DNA of 64,000 nt, taken from NCBI RefSeq assembly GCF_014646275.1, contig NZ_BMND01000005.1:236376-300375 (forward strand), given 5' to 3'. The notes below the pieces were generated by a model, which searched no databases, was not told where the DNA came from, and worked only from the letters and a program-made list of their open reading frames with translations. The DNA is from Streptomyces kronopolitis (lineage in GTDB: Bacteria > Actinomycetota > Actinomycetes > Streptomycetales > Streptomycetaceae). Position numbers and translations under genes: made by a program. Shown piece after piece: positions 54,926 through 64,000 of the stretch. Numbering within the stretch: the first letter of the stretch is position 1; every line of letters starts with the position of its first letter.

Positions 54926-56134
54926 TTACAGCCCTGCGGCCTTCTTCAGCGCCTCGACGCGGTCGGTGCGCTCCCAGGTGAAGTCCTCCAGCTCACGGCC
55001 GAAGTGGCCGTAGGCGGCGGTCTGGGCGTAGACCGGGCGGAGCAGATCGAGGTCGCGGATGATGGCGGCCGGGCGGAGGTCGAAGACCTCGCCGATGGCC
55101 TGCTCGATCTTGTCGGTGTCGACGGTGGCGGTGCCGAAGGTCTCGACGAAGAGACCGACCGGCTCAGCCTTGCCGATCGCGTAGGCGACCTGGACCTCGC
55201 AGCGGGCCGCGAGGCCGGCGGCGACGACGTTCTTGGCGACCCAGCGCATCGCGTAGGCGGCCGAGCGGTCGACCTTGGACGGGTCCTTGCCGGAGAAGGC
55301 ACCGCCGCCGTGGCGGGCCATGCCGCCGTAGGTGTCGATGATGATCTTGCGGCCGGTGAGGCCGGCGTCGCCCATCGGGCCGCCGATCTCGAAGCGTCCG
55401 GTCGGGTTGACCAGCAGCCGGTAGCCCTCGGTGTCCAGCTTGATGCCGTCCTCGACCAGCTGGTTGAGGACGTGCTCGACGACGAACTCGCGAATGTCCG
55501 GCGCCAGCAGCGAGTCGAGGTCGATGTCGCTGGCGTGCTGCGAGGAGACCACGACGGTGTCGAGGCGAACGGCCTTGTGGCCGTCGTACTCGATGGTCAC
55601 CTGGGTCTTGCCGTCGGGGCGGAGGTAGGGGATCGTGCCGTTCTTGCGGACCTCGGACAGGCGCTTGGAGAGGCGGTGCGCGAGGTTGATCGGGAGCGGC
55701 ATCAGCTCCGGGGTCTCGTCGCAGGCGTAGCCGAACATCAGGCCCTGGTCGCCCGCGCCCTGCCGGTCCAGCTCGTCGTCGTCGCCCTCGACGCGGTTCT
55801 CGTACGCGGTGTCGACACCCTGGGCGATGTCCGGGGACTGCGCGCCGATGGACACCGAGACGCCACAGGAAGCGCCGTCGAAGCCCTTCTTGGACGAGTC
55901 GTAACCGATGTCCAGGATCTTGTTGCGGACGAGGTTGGGGATGTCGGCGTACGCCTTCGTGGTCACCTCGCCGGCCACGTGCACCAGGCCGGTGGTGATC
56001 AACGTCTCCACGGCGACCCGGGAGGTCGGGTCTTCCTTGAGGAGAGCGTCGAGGATGGTGTCGCTGATCTGGTCAGCGATCTTGTCGGGGTGGCCCTCGG
56101 TGACGGACTCCGAGGTGAAGAGGCGGCGGGACAC
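54926..56134 (-). CDS. metK: S-adenosylmethionine synthetase
   Basis: Makes SAM from methionine and ATP. The 402-residue protein has all signatures: [40 protein letters not shown] and [19 protein letters not shown]. The GTG at 56134 follows AGGGAGCGAT. The 253 bases upstream to coaBC form a leader with a strong hairpin (56180-56204) but no recognised SAM riboswitch. The gene is flanked by priA and coaBC, the normal Streptomyces order. Confidence 0.97.
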   Translation of the reverse strand: MSRRLFTSESVTEGHPDKIADQISDTILDALLKEDPTSRVAVETLITTGLVHVAGEVTTKAYADIPNLVRNKILDIGYDSSKKGFDGASCGVSVSIGAQSPDIAQGVDTAYENRVEGDDDELDRQGAGDQGLMFGYACDETPELMPLPINLAHRLSKRLSEVRKNGTIPYLRPDGKTQVTIEYDGHKAVRLDTVVVSSQHASDIDLDSLLAPDIREFVVEHVLNQLVEDGIKLDTEGYRLLVNPTGRFEIGGPMGDAGLTGRKIIIDTYGGMARHGGGAFSGKDPSKVDRSAAYAMRWVAKNVVAAGLAARCEVQVAYAIGKAEPVGLFVETFGTATVDTDKIEQAIGEVFDLRPAAIIRDLDLLRPVYAQTAAYGHFGRELEDFTWERTDRVEALKKAAGL

Positions 56135-56179
56135 ATCGCTCCCTGGGGTTGCAGCGGCTGCTGGCTGATCATTGGCGGA

Positions 56180-56204
56180 CGGGCCGAGAGCTGCGCTCGG
56201 CCCG
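56180..56204 (-). promoter_or_regulatory. hairpin in metK leader
   Basis: Arms cgggccgag and ctcggcccg, 9 bases each, around a 7-base loop, ending 45 bases before the metK start. No T-run follows on the minus strand. It may fold in the metK 5' leader and affect expression; it does not match a riboswitch class I know. Confidence 0.4.
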
Positions 56205-56387
56205 ATCCACTCGCCAGTTTATCGGTCGTATGCGGCGTTCGGACACACAGTCTCGATTTATGGACCCCTCGCGACCTGGGACACCGCGACTCACGGTAGG
56301 ACGATCACCTTGAGAATGGGGCGGGTCAAGGGGACACGCCCGATTTTGTACGGCCGAAGGAGTGGTTCCGGGGAGCTTGTGCGCGTC

Positions 56388-57623
56388 TCAGCGTTCGGTA
56401 TCGGCCAGCCGCGGGACCACCAGATCCCAGACCGTCTCGGCCAGATCCTCCTTGGGCCCGTACGGCACCGGCGTCTCGCTGCCGTCGGCCGCCAGGATCA
56501 CCGCCTCGTTCTCCGCCGACCCGAAGGCCTTGTGCTCCCCGACCTCGTTGACGACCAGCAGGTCGCAGCCCTTGCGGGCGAGCTTGGCCCGGCCGTTGGC
56601 CAGCACGTCGTCGGTCTCGGCGGCGAAGCCGACCACGACCTGCCCCCGGCGGGCCCGCTCGGCGGACACCTCGGCGAGAATGTCCGGATTCCTCACCAGG
56701 GCAACCGGTTCGGGCTCCTGGCCCTCGACCTTCTTGATCTTCCCGGTGGTGTAGGCGGCGGGCCGGAAATCGGCCACGGCGGCCGCCATGACCACCGCGT
56801 CCGCCTCCGCCGCGGCCTTCACCACGGCCTCGTGCAGCTGCCGGGCCGTGCCGATGCGGATCACGTCGACACCGGCCGGATCGGGCAGCTCGGTGTTGCC
56901 GGCGACGAGGGTGACCCGGGCGCCGCGGGCCACCGCGGTACGGGCCAGCGCGTAGCCCTGCTTGCCCGAGGAGCGGTTGCCCAGATAGCGGACCGGGTCC
57001 AGCGGCTCGCGGGTGCCGCCCGCGCTGATCACCACATGGCGCCCGGCGAGGTCCTGCTCCGCCGCTCGCGGGCCACGGGCCAGCACCCGGCGGCAGACGG
57101 CGAAGATCTCGGCCGGGTCGGGCAGCCGGCCCTTGCCGGTGTCGACGCCGGTCAGCCGGCCGACCGCGGGCTCGATGACGAGCGCACCGCGGCGGCGCAG
57201 GGTGGCGACGTTCTCCTGGGTGGCGGGGTGCTCCCACATCTCGGTGTGCATCGCCGGGGCGAAGACGACCGGGCAGCGCGCGGTGAGCAGCGTGTTCGTC
57301 AGCAGGTCGTCGGCGAGGCCGTGGGCGGCCTTGGCCAGCATGTCGGCGGTGGCCGGGGCGACCACGACAAGATCGGCGCCCTGGCCGATGCGGACGTGCG
57401 GGACCTCGTGGACGGACTCCCAGACCTCGGTGCCGGCCGGGTTCCCGGACAGCGCCGACCAGGTGGCCTCGCCGACGAAGTGCAGCGCCGAGGCGGTCGG
57501 CACGACCCGTACGTCGTGCCCGGACTCGGTCAGCCGGCGCAGCAGCTCGCACGCCTTGTACGCGGCGATCCCGCCGCTGACCCCCAGGACGACCCTGGGC
57601 CGCTCCCGCTCCCGCTTGTCCAT
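56388..57623 (-). CDS. coaBC: phosphopantothenoylcysteine decarboxylase/synthase
   Basis: Two coenzyme A steps in one 411-residue protein: the N-terminal CoaC flavoprotein (about 1-180, VVLGVSGGIAAYKACELLRR, SVHEVPHVRIGQGADLVVVA with catalytic His, PAMHTEMWEHPA) and the C-terminal CoaB ligase (about 190-400, HVVISAGGTREPLDPVRYLG, NRSSGKQGYALA, MAAAVADFRPA). The ATG at 57623 follows GGCGGAG; the in-frame region upstream lacks family similarity. It follows rpoZ by 104 bases. Confidence 0.95.
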   Translation of the reverse strand: MDKRERERPRVVLGVSGGIAAYKACELLRRLTESGHDVRVVPTASALHFVGEATWSALSGNPAGTEVWESVHEVPHVRIGQGADLVVVAPATADMLAKAAHGLADDLLTNTLLTARCPVVFAPAMHTEMWEHPATQENVATLRRRGALVIEPAVGRLTGVDTGKGRLPDPAEIFAVCRRVLARGPRAAEQDLAGRHVVISAGGTREPLDPVRYLGNRSSGKQGYALARTAVARGARVTLVAGNTELPDPAGVDVIRIGTARQLHEAVVKAAAEADAVVMAAAVADFRPAAYTTGKIKKVEGQEPEPVALVRNPDILAEVSAERARRGQVVVGFAAETDDVLANGRAKLARKGCDLLVVNEVGEHKAFGSAENEAVILAADGSETPVPYGPKEDLAETVWDLVVPRLADTER

Positions 57624-57727
57624 CGCTCCGCCGCTCCCCGGACTCGGTCCCTGTGTCGGTATGCCCCTATGACACACCAAGGGCCCGGCGGTCGCTCCGC
57701 CGGGCCTCGATGAACTGCTGTGCTGCC

Positions 57728-58000
57728 TTACTGCGCGGGGCCCTCGATGGCCTCGGAGGTCAGCAGGCCCGCGTTGATCTCGCGCAGCGCGATCGACAGG
57801 GGCTTCTCGTGGACGTGCGTGTCGACGAGGGGGCCGACGTACTCCAGCAGGCCCTCACCGAGCTGCGAGTAGTACGCGTTGATCTGGCGCGCGCGCTTGG
57901 CGGCGTAGATCACGAGGCTGTACTTCGAATCGGTGGCCTCGAGAAGCTCATCAATGGGCGGGTTGATGATGCCCTCGGGTGCGGTGATGGAAGAGGACAC
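57728..58000 (-). CDS. rpoZ: RNA polymerase omega subunit
   Basis: Helps RNA polymerase assembly by clasping the beta' C-terminus. The 90-residue protein reads [20 protein letters not shown] then [20 protein letters not shown], the omega core, and [14 protein letters not shown] near the end. The GTG at 58000 follows GGAAGGCAGAGA. It lies between gmk and coaBC as usual in actinobacteria. Confidence 0.96.
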   Translation of the reverse strand: MSSSITAPEGIINPPIDELLEATDSKYSLVIYAAKRARQINAYYSQLGEGLLEYVGPLVDTHVHEKPLSIALREINAGLLTSEAIEGPAQ

Positions 58001-58101
58001 TCTCTGCCTTCCGAAAGGGGATAACACCTGGGTCATGCGCCTGGTCGTACGGAAATGGCGCAAAGTCGTGGTCGGTCCGGGGCCGGTGAAGCTCGGCGGG
58101 G

Positions 58102-58722
58102 TCAGCCGCTGGTGTTCCGCTCCTCGGATCGATGCAACATCAAGGCTAGCAGCTCGCGGCTGACGTCCTCGACGGAGGTGTTGACAAGCGTCACATCGAA
58201 CTCCTTCTCCGCCGCCAGTTCGACCCTGGCGGCGGCGAGCCGGCGTTCGATGACCTCCGGCGCCTCGGTGCCCCGGCCGGTGAGCCGGCGGACCAGCTCG
58301 TCCCAGCTCGGCGGGGCGAGGAAGACCAGATGGGCCTCCGCCATGGACTCGCGCACCTGGCGGGCGCCCTGCAGATCGATCTCCAGCAGGACCGGCTCGC
58401 CGGCCTCCAGCCGGTCCAGCACCGCCTTGCGGGGGGTGCCGTAGCGGTTGCCGGCGAACTCGGCCCATTCGAGCAGCTCACCGTTGGCGATCAGCTTGTC
58501 GAATTCCACGTCGTCGACGAAGAAATACTGCACGCCGTGCTTCTCCCCGGGGCGCGGCTTGCGGGTCGTCGCCGAAACGGAGAGCCAGACCTCGGGGTGG
58601 ACCTTGCGCATATGCGCGACGACCGTGCTCTTGCCGACCCCGGAGGGGCCGGAGAGCACGGTCAGCCGCGGTTGTCTGGCCGGGGGCTCGGGGGTCGTCC
58701 CCCGGGAGACTGCAGAACTCAT
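58102..58722 (-). CDS. gmk: guanylate kinase
   Basis: Phosphorylates GMP to GDP. The 206-residue protein has P-loop [20 protein letters not shown], the GMP-binding [20 protein letters not shown] and [14 protein letters not shown]. The first 18 residues are a Pro-rich tail before the P-loop domain. It follows the IHF-type gene by 38 bases and precedes rpoZ. Confidence 0.97.
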   Translation of the reverse strand: MSSAVSRGTTPEPPARQPRLTVLSGPSGVGKSTVVAHMRKVHPEVWLSVSATTRKPRPGEKHGVQYFFVDDVEFDKLIANGELLEWAEFAGNRYGTPRKAVLDRLEAGEPVLLEIDLQGARQVRESMAEAHLVFLAPPSWDELVRRLTGRGTEAPEVIERRLAAARVELAAEKEFDVTLVNTSVEDVSRELLALMLHRSEERNTSG

Positions 58723-58760
58723 GCAGCGATTATTCCAGCTTCCCGGTGGTGCCGGAAAAT

Positions 58761-59084
58761 TCAGGAAGCGGTGCTGCCGAACTCGCGCTCCAGTGACGCG
58801 ATCTGGTTGGAGCCAAGACCCCGGACTCGGCGGCTCTCGGAGATCCCGAGTCGCTCCATGATCTGCTTGGCACGGACCTTGCCGACGCCCGGCAGGGACT
58901 CCAAGAGGGCGGAGACCTTCATCTTGCCGATGACGTCGTTCTCCTGGCCCTGCTTGATGACCTCATGGAGGGAAGCACCGGAGTGCTTGAGCCGATTCTT
59001 GACCTCGGCGCGCTCCCGGCGAGCCGCGGCGGCCTTCTCGAGCGCGGCTGCGCGCTGTTCAGGGGTAAGGGGCGGAAGAGCCAC
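58761..59084 (-). CDS. actinobacterial integration host factor (sIHF / mIHF)
   Basis: A nucleoid-associated DNA-binding protein of 107 residues, unrelated in fold to E. coli IHF. It shows the lysine/arginine-rich helix [18 protein letters not shown] and the helix-two-turn-helix DNA-binding core [20 protein letters not shown] followed by [12 protein letters not shown]. In Streptomyces it compacts DNA and affects sporulation and antibiotic output. The GTG start at 59084 gives [12 protein letters not shown], the normal N-terminus. Confidence 0.96.
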   Translation of the reverse strand: MALPPLTPEQRAAALEKAAAARRERAEVKNRLKHSGASLHEVIKQGQENDVIGKMKVSALLESLPGVGKVRAKQIMERLGISESRRVRGLGSNQIASLEREFGSTAS

Positions 59085-59237
59085 GCCTACGTCACCTCGG
59101 ATGTAGAACTCGGATACGGACCGGTGTGGAACCTAGTCGCCCCGCACCTGCGGAGCAACGAGCAACGCGCTTACGTGCAGTGCTCTCGTCGGAGACTAGC
59201 GGGCGAGCGCTCCGGAGTCAGCGAGAACAGACGAAAA

Positions 59238-59265
59238 GTCCTGGTCAGACTCTGCTGACCAGGAC
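59238..59265 (-). terminator. intrinsic terminator of the pyr operon
   Basis: Perfect 11-base arms (gtcctggtcag / ctgaccaggac) around a 6-base loop, followed on the minus strand by TTTTCGT. It lies 33 bases after the pyrF stop and ends the carB-pyrD-pyrF transcript. Confidence 0.85.
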
Positions 59266-59297
59266 AATTCGGGACCAAAGTCCCCGTCGGACGGCGT

Positions 59298-60170
59298 TCA
59301 GGCGAGCGCGGTGCGCACTTCTCCGGTGAATCGGTCGACCGCCGCGCGCAGTGCCGAGGTGTCCGGACCGTGCCGCAGCACCCCCCGGCTGACGCTCGGC
59401 AGGACGTTGTGGACGGCGTCGCCGAAGACGGCCGGGAGGTCGGCGGGGGTGGCACCCTGGGCGCCGATGCCGGGGGCGAGCAGCGGGCCGTTGATCGACA
59501 GGTCGAACGAGGAGAGATCGCCGAGCGTGGCGCCGACGACCGCGCCGAAGGAGCCCAGCGGCTCGGCGCCGGCGTTCTCGGCGGCGAGGTGGCCGAGCAT
59601 CGTCGCCGCGACGGTGCTGCCGTCGGCACGCAGGGCGCGCTGGACCTCCTGGCCCTCCGGGTTGGAGGTCAGGGCGAGGGTGAACAGCCCGCAGCCGTTC
59701 TCCCGGGCCAGGTCGACGGCCGGGCGCAGCGAGCCGTAGCCCAGGAAGGGGCTGACCGTGACGGCGTCCGAGAACAGCGGGGAGGCCGGGTCCAGGTAGG
59801 TGGCGGCGTAGGCGGCCATGGTGGAGCCGATGTCGCCGCGCTTGGCGTCCATCACGACCAGGGCGCCGCGCTCGCGGGCCTCGGCGACGGCGGTCTCCAG
59901 GACGGCCAGGCCGCGCGAGCCGAAGCGCTCGAAGAACGCGGACTGTGGCTTGAACACGGCCACCGAGTCGCCCAGGGCCTCCACGACGGTACGGGTGAAA
60001 CGCGCCAGGCCCGCGACATCGTCGTTCAGGCCCCAGTCGGCCAGCAGCGAGGCGTGCGGGTCGATGCCGACGCACAGCGGTCCGCGCGCGTCCATGGCGC
60101 GGCGCAGGCGGGCTCCGAAGGGGGCCGTGGACGAGTCCTGCGGCCCGGGGAGCCTCGGTGCGTCGGTCAT
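59298..60170 (-). CDS. pyrF: orotidine 5'-phosphate decarboxylase (type 2)
   Basis: Last step of UMP synthesis. The 290-residue barrel shows GPLCVGIDPHASLLADWGL, AVFKPQSAFFERFGSRGL and the catalytic VVMDAKRGDIGSTMAAYA (Asp-x-Lys-x-x-Asp array), the mycobacterial-type (type 2) enzyme of greater length. Its ATG overlaps the pyrD stop by 4 bases, so the two are translationally coupled. Confidence 0.96.
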   Translation of the reverse strand: MTDAPRLPGPQDSSTAPFGARLRRAMDARGPLCVGIDPHASLLADWGLNDDVAGLARFTRTVVEALGDSVAVFKPQSAFFERFGSRGLAVLETAVAEARERGALVVMDAKRGDIGSTMAAYAATYLDPASPLFSDAVTVSPFLGYGSLRPAVDLARENGCGLFTLALTSNPEGQEVQRALRADGSTVAATMLGHLAAENAGAEPLGSFGAVVGATLGDLSSFDLSINGPLLAPGIGAQGATPADLPAVFGDAVHNVLPSVSRGVLRHGPDTSALRAAVDRFTGEVRTALA

Positions 60171-61276
60171 GCGGTCACCTTCTTGTGTGCGGCGCCGACG
60201 GCCTCGGCGAGGGTGGCGTAGGGGCTGTTGCGCAGGCGGGCGGCGAGTCCCTTGTGGATCGCGCGGCACCAGAAGGGGCCCTGGTAGATGAAGGCGCTGT
60301 AGCCCTGGACCAGGGTGGCCCCGGCGAGGATGCGCTGCCAGGCGTCCTCGGCGTTCTCGATGCCGCCGACGCCGATGAGGGTGATCGTGTCGCCGACCCG
60401 GGCGTAGAGGCGGCGCAGCACCTCCAGGGAGCGTTCCTTGACCGGCGCGCCGGACAGTCCGCCGGTCTCGGCGATCAGCTCCGGGTCGGAGGTCAGCCCC
60501 AGGCCCTCGCGGGCGATGGTGGTGTTGGTGGCGATGATCCCGTCCAGGCCGAGTTCGACGGCGAGGTCGGCGACCGCGTCCACGTCCGCGTCGGCGAGGT
60601 CCGGCGCGATCTTGACCAGCAGCGGGACCCGGCGGTCGGTGACGGTGCGGTCCGCGGCCTCGCGGACCGCGGTGAGCAGCGGCCGCAGGTGCTCGACGGC
60701 CTGGAGGTTGCGCAGCCCGGGCGTGTTCGGGGAGGAGACGTTGACGACCAGGTAGTCGGCGTGGCGGGCGAGCCGCTCGGTGGAGGTGACATAGTCGGCG
60801 GTCGCCTCCTCCTCCGGCACGACCTTGGTCTTGCCGATGTTGACGCCGACGGTGGTCGGAAAGACCGGGTTGCGGGCCGCCAGGCGGGCCGCCACGGACG
60901 CCGAGCCGTCGTTGTTGAACCCCATCCGGTTGATCAGCGCACGGTCCGGCACGAGGCGGAACAGGCGCTTCTTGGGGTTGCCCGGCTGCGGCTGCGCGGT
61001 GACCGTGCCGATCTCGACGTGGTCGAAGCCGAGCATGGTCATGCCGTCGACCGCGACGGCGTTCTTGTCGAAGCCGGCGGCCAGCCCGAACGGGCCGTGC
61101 ATCCGGCGGCCCAGGGCCTCGGTGCGCAGCTCGGTGTGGCGGGGGGCGAGGGCGGCCGCGAGGAAGGTGCGCAGCACGGGGATGCGCACGGCCAGCTGGA
61201 TCCAGCGGAAGGCCAGGTGGTGGGCCTCCTCGGGGTCCATGCGCTTGAAGATCAGGTGGAAGAACAGGCGGTACAT
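60167..61276 (-). CDS. pyrD: quinone-dependent dihydroorotate dehydrogenase (class 2)
   Basis: Oxidises dihydroorotate to orotate with FMN, passing electrons to quinone at the membrane. The 369-residue protein has the N-terminal membrane-associating helix [66 protein letters not shown] with the catalytic Ser, and [16 protein letters not shown] 61276 is chosen over in-frame starts upstream because MYRLFFHL is the family N-terminus. It is between carB and pyrF. Confidence 0.96.
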   Translation of the reverse strand: MYRLFFHLIFKRMDPEEAHHLAFRWIQLAVRIPVLRTFLAAALAPRHTELRTEALGRRMHGPFGLAAGFDKNAVAVDGMTMLGFDHVEIGTVTAQPQPGNPKKRLFRLVPDRALINRMGFNNDGSASVAARLAARNPVFPTTVGVNIGKTKVVPEEEATADYVTSTERLARHADYLVVNVSSPNTPGLRNLQAVEHLRPLLTAVREAADRTVTDRRVPLLVKIAPDLADADVDAVADLAVELGLDGIIATNTTIAREGLGLTSDPELIAETGGLSGAPVKERSLEVLRRLYARVGDTITLIGVGGIENAEDAWQRILAGATLVQGYSAFIYQGPFWCRAIHKGLAARLRNSPYATLAEAVGAAHKKVTA

Positions 61277-61342
61277 CGGCGGGCGGGACCTTCCGCGGTG
61301 AGGAGTCGGGGGCTCGTGGAGCGGGTGCGGGGCGCACGAAGA

Positions 61343-61367
61343 GGGGGACACCGCCTCGGTGTCCCCC
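61343..61367 (-). promoter_or_regulatory. hairpin between carB and pyrD
   Basis: Perfect 11-base arms (gggggacaccg / cggtgtccccc) with a 3-base loop, 9 bases after the carB stop. On the minus strand no long T-run follows (tcttcg). It may be a partial terminator or an RNA-stabilising stem that sets the level of pyrD-pyrF relative to carB. Confidence 0.55.
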
Positions 61368-61376
61368 TCCCTGCCG

Positions 61377-64000
<2,624 letters not shown>

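Noticed and set aside
56135..56387. SAM riboswitch ahead of metK
   Set aside because: The conserved cores of SAM-I, SAM-II and SAM-IV were not seen.

Overview
The window is a chromosomal segment of a Streptomyces-type actinomycete. Evidence: very high GC with strong third-position GC; GTG starts and leaderless starts; very rare TTA codons; and the right half holds a gene order familiar from Streptomyces chromosomes (rsmB, fmt, priA, metK, coaBC, rpoZ, gmk, actinobacterial IHF, pyrF, pyrD, carB). No rRNA, tRNA, CRISPR array or intact mobile element was recognised.

Positions 1-9300 are accessory. They hold the start of a rifampin phosphotransferase gene (rph) behind a perfect 19-bp rifamycin-associated element, an epoxide hydrolase, a CGNR-type regulator, a small alpha/beta hydrolase, an erythromycin-esterase-family gene divergent from a winged-helix regulator with one shared palindrome, and decayed genes (an XRE regulator tail, a nuclease-like DUF5655 gene with two in-frame TAG codons, a tyrosine-recombinase tail without its tyrosine). 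A secreted C39-like peptidase, a small kinase and a likely short RNA with its own promoter and terminator close the region.

Positions 9300-23200 carry an orphan EccA-type AAA+ ATPase, two CNNM/CBS (hemolysin-family) membrane proteins, a PH-domain membrane protein, hisG and hisE, and a full riboflavin operon (FMN riboswitch, then ribD-ribE-ribM-ribBA-ribH). An NmrA-like reductase, an MFS gene broken by one TAG, and a thioesterase follow.

Positions 23500-39300 are mostly lineage-specific: exported cell-envelope proteins, a DUF2690 membrane regulator, a DHA2 exporter, two large divergent LuxR-family (LAL) regulators and a small LuxR regulator with an atypical receiver. All three LuxR genes contain a TTA codon, which predicts control by the bldA tRNA. 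Then come a metallo-beta-lactamase-fold hydrolase, a uracil/xanthine-type permease, a DUF5995 protein and an F420-type oxidoreductase.

Positions 39300-44500 look like an amino-acid-to-acid catabolic unit: a flavin amine oxidase/2-monooxygenase, a nitrilase-superfamily amidohydrolase, an Lrp/AsnC regulator and an APC permease. Both of its operons carry paired copies of one GATYRTTGCGC-like box spaced about three helical turns apart, which suggests a self-contained Lrp regulon.

Positions 44500-64000 are core metabolism and information processing: guaB1, an exported RNase with its barstar-like inhibitor, a SorC regulator, rpe, rsmB, fmt, priA, metK, coaBC, rpoZ, gmk, IHF, and pyrF-pyrD-carB, the last cut by the window edge.
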